Shown piece after piece: positions 51,993 through 60,427 of a stretch of DNA of 64,000 bases; position 1 is the first letter of the stretch, and each line of letters begins with the position of its first letter. A model generated the notes under the pieces. It saw nothing but the letters and a program-made list of their open reading frames with translations. It had not been told where the DNA came from and did not search any database. A program made the translations under genes and the position numbers. This stretch comes from Vampirovibrio sp041737375. Its GTDB lineage: Bacteria; Cyanobacteriota; Vampirovibrionia; Vampirovibrionales; Vampirovibrionaceae. The DNA lies in contig NZ_JBGSRV010000018.1 of the NCBI RefSeq assembly GCF_041737375.1, positions 62,001 through 126,000 of the forward strand, read 5' to 3'.

Positions 51993-54920
51993 ATGGCTGG
52001 AATGTGTGTGGATTTTTTTATTGTGAAGCTCCCCCTGAGCGCTGCAAAACGAACGATGGCCGGATATGGCCTGGCCATGCTGATGGTGTTTTTAGGCACT
52101 ACCGTGCTGATTGGAGCCTCCATGCAAATGATGGCGGCCCCGCTAACCATGGCCTATGTGGGGGCGGCCAGTCAGGATAATCTGGCGGCCAAGGAGTTGG
52201 CCTATTCGGGCATGAGTGTGGTGGAAGCGGATTTGCAAAGCAAGTACAACACGGGGGTGGCCATCACCACCGCCTACACCTACCCCGTAACGGCCATGAG
52301 CATGCCCCAAAGCCCGGATGCTTTGGGGGGTGCCACGTCTACAGTGGGCAGTTATTCCGGGGCGCTGGCCTATGTAAACGGGCATACGGCGCTGGCCCAA
52401 GTCACCGCCACGGTGGGGGTTGGCACTTACACTTACAGCAAGCTGATTATGCTAACCCAAAGCATTTACCCGCTGGATAACGCCACCGGGGCCACGGTGG
52501 CTTACGGCCTTCGAAAACTCCGCAGCGCCTACGCAGGGTCCGCCATTCGGGTGCGGCGGGGTAGCGATAACACCGAGCAGGATATTGGCTTTGACAGCGC
52601 CGGGGCGCTGGACATGGCCGCCTTGCAGAATTTTCTGGATGGCAGCGCCACCTTCCCCAAACCGCTAGATACCGTGGGCAGCGCCGCTGCCGCCTACAGC
52701 CTGAGAAAACTACGCACTGCCTACACCGGCGCCGCCATTCGGGTGCAACGGGTAGCCGATGACGCCCTGCTGGACATTGGTTTTGACAGCAGCGGAAATC
52801 TGGATGTGGGCAGCCTGATGAACTTTGTGGGCACCGATACCGGAGTCATTAGGATTTGGTACGATCAAAGTGGCAACGCACGTAACGCTGTAACACCCAA
52901 TGAATGGAATGCCCCCACCATTGTGAACGCGGGCGCTTTGGTGACTGCCAACGGACGCCCCTCCGCCACTTACGACGGGGTGAATGATTTTATAGGCGTT
53001 ACTTTTAACATCAGCAATAATTTTTCCATTTTAACCGTGGCCCGACCCACTACCACCCACGAACTGGACGCCAGGGCAATTGCGGGTGTAACCGGCGCTG
53101 CGGGTCAGAAATATTTAATCTGGCCCCATTCAGGCAGAACACCGGATTCCGATGCGGGGATTTCTTTAGGGACCAATGGCAGCGCGGTTTATGAGCACAG
53201 CAGTGGCTATATGCCCCCCTTAAGCACCGCCCCGCTAACGCTGGGGGCCAACTTAATAATCAATTCCGTGGTGTATGTTAGCAAGCAGCCTTTTTTGTAC
53301 ATCAATTCACAATTAAGCGATGTCGGGCTGACCTCTCCCAAACCCAACGTTTATGCGGGTACTTATATAGGCGGTATCGGTGCTGCCTATGGACTTCATA
53401 GCGGGGAAATTTCGGAAGTGATTTTCTACCCCACCTCGTTATCCACCGCCGACCGGCTAGTCGTTGAAAATAATCAGGCCCGCTACTACCAGCTGACTTT
53501 AAGCGATGTGGGCTATAGCCTGCCGCTGGATTTAATTGGCACGGTGCCCCAACGGGCTTATGGCTTGCGTAAATTACGCACCGCTTACGCGGGCAGTGCC
53601 ATTCGGGTACGAAGAAGCAGTGATAACGTTGAGGCCAATATTGGTTTTGATGCCAAAAACAACTTGAATTTGGCGACTTTAATGAATTTTTGTGGCACTG
53701 CCAGCTGCTTTGTAACCACCTGGTACGATCAAAGCACCACCGCCGATAACGCCATCATGGCCGACACCAGTTTACAGCCTCGCATTGTGAACGCCGGGGT
53801 GCTGGATACTCAAAAAGGGCGCCCCGCCCTTAAATTTAATAGCAGCGAGCTCACCTATACCGCCCTGTTGCCCCTGGATATCGCCATGGTATCCGGCCTG
53901 GCCGACTCTCAGGTCAGACCCCAAATCGCTTGGGGGGCAGGCTCAACCGAGCGAATTGCAGTGAGTAGCACGCAGTTTGTTTATCGAGGAGCCACAGGCA
54001 GTATCTTCACCAACAATACGGCTTTAAGCGGAACCAGTCAGGCTTCTGTCACTGTAAATTCAGGCACCAAGGCCGTTAACAGCTGGACCAATGGCCTACC
54101 CTCTTCCAGTGGCACTTTAATTGAAACCACCTTAGTGAACGTTAAAAACTTCGGGAATTATAACGGCAGCCGTTATACCGATTACCTATCGGAAGTGATT
54201 ATGTTTACCGGCAATATTTCCACCACCGAGCGGCTAACACTGGAAAGTAACCAGATAAGTTACTACAACACCATTAGCGACGCTCCCAATACCGGGTTTG
54301 TAACCAAGTGGTACGATCAAAGCGGCAACGGGTATGATCTCAGTCAACCCACCACCCTGCAGCAGCCGGTCATTCGTATCGATAACACCACCAACCGGCC
54401 CGCCGTTTATTTTGATGGCATTCGCACTTATTTAACCAGTGCCAACACCCTTAGTATTACCAGCTCCCAGTTAACCGCCTTTGCGGTGGCCAACCTAACC
54501 AGTACTACCAACATCGCGGGCAGGGTGTTCGGTGGGCGCAACAATAGCACTTCTGATCATAACTCCAACAGTGCCGCAGTGTTTATGTTTTATTATCAAG
54601 CGATCAATCAACTGGGCGCTTTCCGAAATGGTGCATATAAATCCGTCAATAGTTTTACTTTGAATCAAACCTTTCAAGGCACTTCTATCTTTGATGGCGT
54701 TAACAATACCTTGCGAGTCAATGGGGCCGCTGGCAGCAGTGTGGCCAGTGCAGGCGCATTTAATATTAACCAGATTTGGGCAGGCGCATCACCACACGTC
54801 TCAACTAGCGATTACTGGACAGGCAGCATCAGCGAAATGATTGTGTACCCCAGCAACCCCAGCACCGCCCAAATACAAAGCATTGAGCAAGGGCAACGGG
54901 AGTTTTACGGAGCGCCCTAA
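51993..54920 (+). CDS. PilX-like surface adhesin with repeated ArabFuran-type modules
   Basis: 975 residues from the ATG at 51993; a GTG at 51933 (995 residues) lies directly on a G run and is doubtful. A single N-terminal membrane helix (GYGLAMLMVFLGTTVLIGA) followed by AAKELAYSGMSVVEADL recalls PilX-type minor pilins. Then come modules of the arabinofuranosidase-B catalytic-like type: AYGLRKLRSAYAGSAIRVRR at 52500, 52690 and 53558, with WYDQS at 52857, 53720 and 54310. Unit 1 lacks the WYDQS half and the last unit lacks the YGLRKL half, so the array is mosaic. Probably a pilus-associated binding protein; true glycosidase activity is uncertain. Confidence 0.7.
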   Translation: MAGMCVDFFIVKLPLSAAKRTMAGYGLAMLMVFLGTTVLIGASMQMMAAPLTMAYVGAASQDNLAAKELAYSGMSVVEADLQSKYNTGVAITTAYTYPVTAMSMPQSPDALGGATSTVGSYSGALAYVNGHTALAQVTATVGVGTYTYSKLIMLTQSIYPLDNATGATVAYGLRKLRSAYAGSAIRVRRGSDNTEQDIGFDSAGALDMAALQNFLDGSATFPKPLDTVGSAAAAYSLRKLRTAYTGAAIRVQRVADDALLDIGFDSSGNLDVGSLMNFVGTDTGVIRIWYDQSGNARNAVTPNEWNAPTIVNAGALVTANGRPSATYDGVNDFIGVTFNISNNFSILTVARPTTTHELDARAIAGVTGAAGQKYLIWPHSGRTPDSDAGISLGTNGSAVYEHSSGYMPPLSTAPLTLGANLIINSVVYVSKQPFLYINSQLSDVGLTSPKPNVYAGTYIGGIGAAYGLHSGEISEVIFYPTSLSTADRLVVENNQARYYQLTLSDVGYSLPLDLIGTVPQRAYGLRKLRTAYAGSAIRVRRSSDNVEANIGFDAKNNLNLATLMNFCGTASCFVTTWYDQSTTADNAIMADTSLQPRIVNAGVLDTQKGRPALKFNSSELTYTALLPLDIAMVSGLADSQVRPQIAWGAGSTERIAVSSTQFVYRGATGSIFTNNTALSGTSQASVTVNSGTKAVNSWTNGLPSSSGTLIETTLVNVKNFGNYNGSRYTDYLSEVIMFTGNISTTERLTLESNQISYYNTISDAPNTGFVTKWYDQSGNGYDLSQPTTLQQPVIRIDNTTNRPAVYFDGIRTYLTSANTLSITSSQLTAFAVANLTSTTNIAGRVFGGRNNSTSDHNSNSAAVFMFYYQAINQLGAFRNGAYKSVNSFTLNQTFQGTSIFDGVNNTLRVNGAAGSSVASAGAFNINQIWAGASPHVSTSDYWTGSISEMIVYPSNPSTAQIQSIEQGQREFYGAP

Positions 54921-55162
54921 GGCCAAAAGGGCCACAAGGGGTTGCACGGATGCGGGGTTAGTTTTTAAAAAAATAGCCAGCCAAACCCGATGGCATTTGG
55001 CAAAATAAACACCAATCAACCCCATTACCGCCGCACCCGCAAACGCTAAAATGCAGTGCAAAGCATTGGCATAATTACCCACCCTGGCAATAGGCATGGC
55101 GCTGTAAGGTGCTACCATTTTGGCATCAGGTGAACCGGTTCTGGCATGAGGGAATCGGGGAA

Positions 55163-56056
55163 ATGAAACACGAACGGCAACAGGCCCAAGCCAGGTGGGG
55201 GAACGCCACCCGCCACAAGGGGAGCGATTTGCCATATTTTAAAACCAACACCGGAAGCCAGATTTACTACGAGCACCACGGGCGGCAGGGGCCTGCCGTT
55301 CTTCTGTTGCACGGGCTGGCCTCTTCCAGTCGCAGCTGGCGAAAACTAAGCAGGGCGCTGCAAGGAGATTATCAGGTTTATGCCCTTGATTTTCCGGGCC
55401 ATGGTCAATCCGATCGCTGGGAACAGTACACATTTTATGGGCTGTCTGAATTAATTAAAGTATTCATGCGGGCTTGTGGCATTCCAAAGGCCACTTTGGT
55501 GGGGGTGTCGCTCAGTTGCTCGGTGGCGCTACTGTTTGCCATTCGCTATCCCCATAAAGTCAGTGGGCTGATACTGGCAGGGCCGCTGGGTGGGTACCTT
55601 CCAGCGGGCAATCCTTTCAGCTGGCCGGATCGGCTTGTTTTTAAAATACTGCCCATCGCACTTCAGCTCTCTGTTTTTCTATTGGGTCATCATGCCACCG
55701 CCTATTGGTTAAATACCTTTGGGGTCAAACGAAAACGCACCTTCAAATCACTGGAATCCATCCAAAGCCAGGTGGACATGAAAGCGGTGCGTCAGTTGCT
55801 GTGGCAAAGCGCAAACTCTCCTTACGTGGGGCATTTGCAGGCGGTGCGGGTGAATGTTTTGATTATCCTGGGCCAACAAGATCCCATGCCCCGACGCTTT
55901 GTGCGCTATATCCAAACCCATTTGCCCCATGTCCGCCTGATTGAGATACCAGACAGCCGCCATTTAATCGCCATGGAAAAGCCCACCGAATTCAATCGGC
56001 TGGTGCTTGATTTTTTGAGCCAAACCCTAAAAAAGCAGCCTGCAGCATCATTTTAA
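55163..56056 (+). CDS. Alpha/beta hydrolase
   Basis: 297 residues from the ATG at 55163 (GAGGG about 9 bases upstream; an earlier TTG exists). Motifs: oxyanion region LLLHGLASSSRSW, nucleophile in LVGVSLSCSVALLFA (Ser about 116), Asp in LGQQDPMPRR and His in DSRHLIAMEKP. The family includes esterases, dehalogenases and meta-cleavage hydrolases; the substrate is unknown. It is followed 118 bases later by the glutamate-synthase-like gene in the same direction, possibly co-transcribed. Confidence 0.85.
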   Translation: MKHERQQAQARWGNATRHKGSDLPYFKTNTGSQIYYEHHGRQGPAVLLLHGLASSSRSWRKLSRALQGDYQVYALDFPGHGQSDRWEQYTFYGLSELIKVFMRACGIPKATLVGVSLSCSVALLFAIRYPHKVSGLILAGPLGGYLPAGNPFSWPDRLVFKILPIALQLSVFLLGHHATAYWLNTFGVKRKRTFKSLESIQSQVDMKAVRQLLWQSANSPYVGHLQAVRVNVLIILGQQDPMPRRFVRYIQTHLPHVRLIEIPDSRHLIAMEKPTEFNRLVLDFLSQTLKKQPAASF

Positions 56057-56174
56057 AGCGATGGCTAAATGAGCGATCCACCCGTTGAAGGATACCGTCC
56101 CTGTCAAAAAGATTTACGATCCAGAGACGGGTACATCTACATTTCAACATGCCATTATTTAGGATTTGGATCGT

Positions 56175-57836
56175 ATGTTTGGTCATTTGCCCATCCGAAA
56201 ATTTTTCTATGCCGCATCCATCCTCAGCGTGTTGGGGATAGAAGGCCTTGGCTACTTTTACCCCCTGGCACGGCTGGCCTATGTGGCAACCCTGCCGGTC
56301 ATCGCCCTTGGCATTCGGGATGTGCTGCAAACCCGGCATGCCATTCAGCGCAACTTCCCGGTAATTGGCCACTTGCGCTTTTTAATGGAATCCATCCGCC
56401 CGGAAATTAACCAGTATTTTGTGGAATCCGATATGGATGGCACCCCCTTTAACCGAGTGAAGCGCTCCAATATTTATCAGCGGGCCAAAAAGGAGTTAAA
56501 CACCACCCCGTTTGGCACCAAAAAAAATGTGTATGAAACCGGTTACGAGTGGATTAATCACTCCCTCAGCCCGCAAACCCCAAGCGCAGAGGTAACCCGC
56601 ATTCAAGTGGGCGGCCCCGATTGCAAGCAACCCTACTGGGCTTCCCTTTTTAATATTTCAGCCATGAGTTATGGTTCCCTGAGCCGTAGCGCCATATTGG
56701 CCCTGAACAAAGGGGCAAAGGCCGGTGGCTTTGCCCACAACACCGGAGAAGGCGGCTTAAGCCCCTATCATCTGGAAGGGGGCGGGGATGTGATCTGGCA
56801 AATTGGCACCGGCTATTTTTGTTGCCGAAATATTGATGGCACCTTTTCGGAAGAATTGTTCGCTCAAAAATCCAATATTGAAACCGTTAAAATGATCGAA
56901 ATCAAGTTGTCGCAAGGGGCTAAACCCGGCCATGGCGGCATTTTGCCCAAAGAAAAAATAACCCCGGAAATCGCCGAAATCCGACTGGTCAGCATGGATG
57001 AAGACGTGGTATCACCGCCTTCTCACAGCGCCTTTAGCACCCCTCGGGGTCTGGTGGAATTTATTGCCCGACTGCGGGAGCTGTCTAATGGAAAGCCCAT
57101 TGGCATTAAACTTTGCCTGGGAGAAACCTATGAATTTCTGGCCATTTGCAAAGCCATGGTTGAAAGCAAAACTTACCCTGATTTTATTACCATTGATGGC
57201 GGGGAAGGCGGAACCGGCGCAGCGCCGCTGGAGTTCTCCGACTCTGTGGGGACGCCCTTAAACGACGCATTGGTTTTTATACACAATGCGCTGACTGGTT
57301 TTGCCATTCGGGACAAAATTCGCATTATTGTCAGTGGTAAAATCACCACCGGGTTTGACATGATTTCCAAAATCGCCATGGGGGCCGATATGTGCAATTC
57401 CGCCCGAGGAATGATGTTTGCGCTGGGATGCATTCAGGCCCTGCAATGTCACGCCAACACCTGCCCCACCGGAATCGCCACCCAAGACCCGGAACTCATC
57501 AAAGGGCTGGATGTGGAGCATAAATGGAAGCGGGTTCAAAATTTCCATGCCGCTACCTTGCATAGCTTTCTGGAGTTGCTGGGCGCGGCGGGCTTCACCA
57601 ATCCGGGCGAGCTGAAACCCCATCACATTCAACGCAGAATCAGCAGCAGCGAAGTGCGGAATCTCGCCCAGTTGTACCCCTCTCTGGAATGGGGGGCGTT
57701 GCTTCAAAACCAGATACCGGCCGCTTTCTCTGAACCCATGAACCGGGCTTGCCCCAGCAGTTTTTCATCAATAACCGAAACCAAAAAAACGTTTATCCTG
57801 AATACCAACCTGAAGTTAATCCCGGACACCCACTAA
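56175..57836 (+). CDS. FMN-binding glutamate synthase-like protein
   Basis: 553 residues from the ATG at 56175. Two hydrophobic segments near 10-50 (YAASILSVLGIEGLGYFYP; LAYVATLPVIALGI) anchor the N-terminus. The FMN domain of the GltB/GltS central type follows: SYGSLSRSAILALNKGAKAGG, GEGGLSPYHLEGGGDVIWQI, KIRIIVSGKITTGFD and the 3Fe-4S ligands in CIQALQCHANTCPTG. Glutaminase and other GltB domains are absent, so this is the membrane-linked single-domain GltB2 group of unclear reaction. A terminator for the opposite gene overlaps its 3' end. Confidence 0.88.
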   Translation: MFGHLPIRKFFYAASILSVLGIEGLGYFYPLARLAYVATLPVIALGIRDVLQTRHAIQRNFPVIGHLRFLMESIRPEINQYFVESDMDGTPFNRVKRSNIYQRAKKELNTTPFGTKKNVYETGYEWINHSLSPQTPSAEVTRIQVGGPDCKQPYWASLFNISAMSYGSLSRSAILALNKGAKAGGFAHNTGEGGLSPYHLEGGGDVIWQIGTGYFCCRNIDGTFSEELFAQKSNIETVKMIEIKLSQGAKPGHGGILPKEKITPEIAEIRLVSMDEDVVSPPSHSAFSTPRGLVEFIARLRELSNGKPIGIKLCLGETYEFLAICKAMVESKTYPDFITIDGGEGGTGAAPLEFSDSVGTPLNDALVFIHNALTGFAIRDKIRIIVSGKITTGFDMISKIAMGADMCNSARGMMFALGCIQALQCHANTCPTGIATQDPELIKGLDVEHKWKRVQNFHAATLHSFLELLGAAGFTNPGELKPHHIQRRISSSEVRNLAQLYPSLEWGALLQNQIPAAFSEPMNRACPSSFSSITETKKTFILNTNLKLIPDTH

Positions 57837-57867
57837 AAAAACGCCTTGAAGAAAAGCGATTAAGGCG
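57834..57867 (-). terminator. Intrinsic terminator overlapping the 57860 stop codon
   Basis: On the minus strand CGCCTT (57867-57862) pairs with AAGGCG (57847-57842) and is followed by seven T residues. The stop codon TAA of the 57860 gene lies in the first arm. Confidence 0.7.
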
Positions 57868-58666
57868 CATTCAGCATTTTTTGAAGTCGACCTTCCGCGT
57901 TTTGGAGCATTTTTGCCACCAATGCGGTTTCCGGCATGTTTTTCCAGTATTTTTTGGGCATTTGAGACAACATGGCCCTGGTTTTAATGCGGGCCGGGTT
58001 AAAGGTATGCTCATAATAGGTCAACCAATAGCCCTCCACCGAATCGCTTTCGGGATACAGTCCACTTGGGGGTGTCTCTGATAATTCGGATAAGGTCAAG
58101 GTATTTCTATCCCAATGGGCGCAGCGATACGGGGTTAAAATAGACCAGCGCATGTTTTTAAAACGGGTCTGAAAAAAAGGCAACGCCAATTCCAGCGAAT
58201 AATGCTCTGGCTCATACCAGCTCACAAAGTGGGCCTCGCCTGCCTGCTCCACTTCCCGAAACCGTAAAAACGCCTTGATTTTGTAAGCGTCACGCTGAAC
58301 CGCTTTGATCAGTTGATTGAAGTGCATCACGTCATCATCGGTTTGCAACTGCAGCAAATTTTTATTTTCAAACGCCAGACGCCACAACAGTTTGTACAAC
58401 AAGCCATAACGATTGGGATCCCGGTGGCAGGCAGCAATGGCCGCCTGATTTAAAAACGCTTTGGGTACAAAAACCGGCGACGCTTCACCCGAATCAGAGC
58501 CGGGGGCCAACTCAAAATGACGGGGCGCAAACAAGCTGGGTGTTTCAGAGTCTCCAGCAGTCTTCCATGTCACTTGATGCGGGTGGATTTTGTCCTGTAG
58601 GCACTTTCGAGCCAAGCAGCGCCATTCCTCAAAACCCGGCAAGGCCTGAATCACTTGCAAGGCCAT
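57860..58666 (-). CDS. TIGR03915-type DNA metabolism protein (DUF4130)
   Basis: 268 residues. LWRLAFENKNLLQLQTDDDV, DAYKIKAFLRFREVEQAG, SWYEPEHYSLELALPFFQ and FKNMRWSILTPYRCAHW are the blocks of the TIGR03915/DUF4130 family, known only by genetic linkage to a radical SAM protein. Its start is 2 bases after the stop of that partner (58669), so the two are coupled. The family is thought to work in DNA repair, based on UDG associations in other genomes. No catalytic motif is obvious. A Zn or Fe-S site is not apparent. Confidence 0.88.
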   Translation of the reverse strand: MALQVIQALPGFEEWRCLARKCLQDKIHPHQVTWKTAGDSETPSLFAPRHFELAPGSDSGEASPVFVPKAFLNQAAIAACHRDPNRYGLLYKLLWRLAFENKNLLQLQTDDDVMHFNQLIKAVQRDAYKIKAFLRFREVEQAGEAHFVSWYEPEHYSLELALPFFQTRFKNMRWSILTPYRCAHWDRNTLTLSELSETPPSGLYPESDSVEGYWLTYYEHTFNPARIKTRAMLSQMPKKYWKNMPETALVAKMLQNAEGRLQKMLNAP

Positions 58667-58668
58667 AG

Positions 58669-59910
58669 CTAAGCCCTGTCCTGAAACAAGTTTAACTGAA
58701 CCGGCTTAATCAAACGCTCAGCCAGATTGTGCTGATCTAGCAAAAGGCGATGAGGCCGATAATCAGACACCAGAACAAACGGCTTGATTTTCTCCAAAGA
58801 CACACGCAGTTTAACCAGATCCGCCCAGCCAACGGGATGATAGCGGCGAATGCCGAGGATTCGGTTCACCGATCGCACCCCAAGACCGGGCACTTTTAAT
58901 AATAAATGCCGCTCCGCAGTGTTTAAATTTAAGGGAAAGAGATGCCGATTTTTTAAAGCCCACGCCAGTTTGGGATCAAAAGCAAGGCTCAACATGCCAT
59001 CCCCATCGGTGCTATCCAGCAAATCGCTCAGGCTAAACTCGTAAAACCGCAACAACCAGTCCGCCTGATACAATCGATGCTCCCGAATCAAGGGGGCCGG
59101 TATCACCGGCAGCCTGTGGCTGGCATCCGGAATGGGGCTAAAGGCGGAATAATAAACCCGGCGCAACTGGTAACGACGATACAAGTTCACACTGGTGGTT
59201 AAAATACCTTGATCGTTGGTACTGTCCGCCCCAATGATCATTTGCGTACTTTGCCCCCCCGGTATGTAGCGTGGCATTTTAATTTCGGAGCGGCCTTCCA
59301 AAATTTTGGACTGAAAACGCCCCATGGCATTGGTGATTTCATGCAGCTTTTTTTCGGGGGCGTAAGTGTTTAAAGACTGCTGGGTGGGCATCTCTATATT
59401 AATGCTTAAACGATCGGCATACCATCCCGCCTGCGTTTGCAACTCTGGTGAGGCGTTGGGAATGGTTTTCAAGTGAATGTAGCCTTTAAACCCATGCACC
59501 TCACGCAGGGATTTCACAATGCGGATTAAAGCCTCCATGGTGTAATCCGGGGTTTGGATGATGCCAGAACTGAGGAAAAGCCCTTCGATGTAATTTCGCT
59601 TATAAAAATTCAGGGTTAAATCAATCACCTCCTGCTCGTTAAAGCGGGCCCGCTGCACATTGCTGGACACCCGGTTGATGCAGTAATGGCAATCATAAAT
59701 ACAATAGTTGGTCATTAAAATTTTCAGCAAAGACACACAGCGGCCATCCGGGGTAAAACTGTGACAAATACCCGTGCCTCCGGTGAGAGAGCCTATGCCA
59801 TCGCCGCCTTTTTTAGCCTCTCGACGCCCCGCCGTGCCAGAAGCGCAGGAGGCGTCATATTTGGCGGCATCCGCTAATATTTCCAGCTTTTTTTGCAGGG
59901 GCTCCAACAT
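58669..59910 (-). CDS. Putative DNA modification/repair radical SAM protein (TIGR03916)
   Basis: 413 residues. CIYDCHYC (Cys 70, 74, 77) binds the radical SAM cluster; TNYCIYDCHYCINRVSSN is the family hallmark. The C-terminus has a helix-hairpin-helix, LLKVPGLGVRSVNRILGIRR, which suggests DNA binding. It heads a two-gene operon with the DUF4130 protein. The promoter lies at 59948-59976 and its spacer is filled by a perfect inverted repeat, so a repressor such as LexA may control it. The reaction is unknown; repair is inferred from the family linkage. Confidence 0.9.
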   Translation of the reverse strand: MLEPLQKKLEILADAAKYDASCASGTAGRREAKKGGDGIGSLTGGTGICHSFTPDGRCVSLLKILMTNYCIYDCHYCINRVSSNVQRARFNEQEVIDLTLNFYKRNYIEGLFLSSGIIQTPDYTMEALIRIVKSLREVHGFKGYIHLKTIPNASPELQTQAGWYADRLSINIEMPTQQSLNTYAPEKKLHEITNAMGRFQSKILEGRSEIKMPRYIPGGQSTQMIIGADSTNDQGILTTSVNLYRRYQLRRVYYSAFSPIPDASHRLPVIPAPLIREHRLYQADWLLRFYEFSLSDLLDSTDGDGMLSLAFDPKLAWALKNRHLFPLNLNTAERHLLLKVPGLGVRSVNRILGIRRYHPVGWADLVKLRVSLEKIKPFVLVSDYRPHRLLLDQHNLAERLIKPVQLNLFQDRA

Positions 59911-60427
59911 GATTTGACTTTCAGGTTAATGGCATCCATTACTAAGCATTGAATCGAATTTTCATTCGATTGTCAAGCCTCATCCACAAAACCTTGCGCC
60001 GATCAACGTGGTGTCAGCTCAAAAAGCTGGGCCGCATTGCCTTCCCTTTAAAACACAGTCAAATTCAAATCAAAATTTTGATCCGTACAAAAAACAGGCT
60101 GCTTGATTAGAAATGATTGACTTCAATTAAAAACAGATTGCCCATTAACCTCATCAGCAAAAATTAATTGAAACAGCTCAGCTTCAAACAGCTTTCAGCA
60201 GAATTTACGGTTTTATGATTTTGAGACTGCGCACTTGTTGGCGAACAATCAATACACACACCCATTATTAGCGGCACAAAAAGGGTTAGAGCGAAGCGCC
60301 GGAACCCCATTGCTATCAATTACATTTTTATTAGCAGAGATTTGCAATGCCACAATGTCCGATATATTATTCAAGAGAAAACATCATGGAATGGCAGTGA
60401 GCGCTTGGAACGGAGCTTGGCAAAAAA
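59911..60427. other. Divergent intergenic region
   Basis: 517 AT-rich bases between the radical SAM operon and the GT-B-like gene. The regulated promoter near 59950 is the main feature; the rest (59980-60427) shows no convincing gene, although a 77-codon frame at 60235 exists without coding character. Confidence 0.5.
59948..59976 (-). promoter_or_regulatory. Promoter with palindromic operator for the radical SAM repair operon
   Basis: On the minus strand TTGACA (59976-59971) and TTCAAT (59953-59948) are spaced by 17 bases. The spacer plus edges form AATCGAAT-GAAA-ATTCGATT (59971-59952), a perfect 8-bp inverted repeat with a 4-base centre. Its CGAAT-N4-ATTCG core has the geometry of the Gram-positive LexA box, CGAAC-N4-GTTCG. 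The start codon is 42 bases downstream of the palindrome. The regulator itself is not in the window. Confidence 0.7.

Noticed and set aside
54801..55118. Minus-strand frame with hydrophobic segments beyond the adhesin stop
   Set aside because: It reads like a membrane peptide (HCILAFAGAAVMGLIGVYF) but overlaps the adhesin by 120 bases and has no ribosome binding site; possibly a remnant, not supported enough to list.
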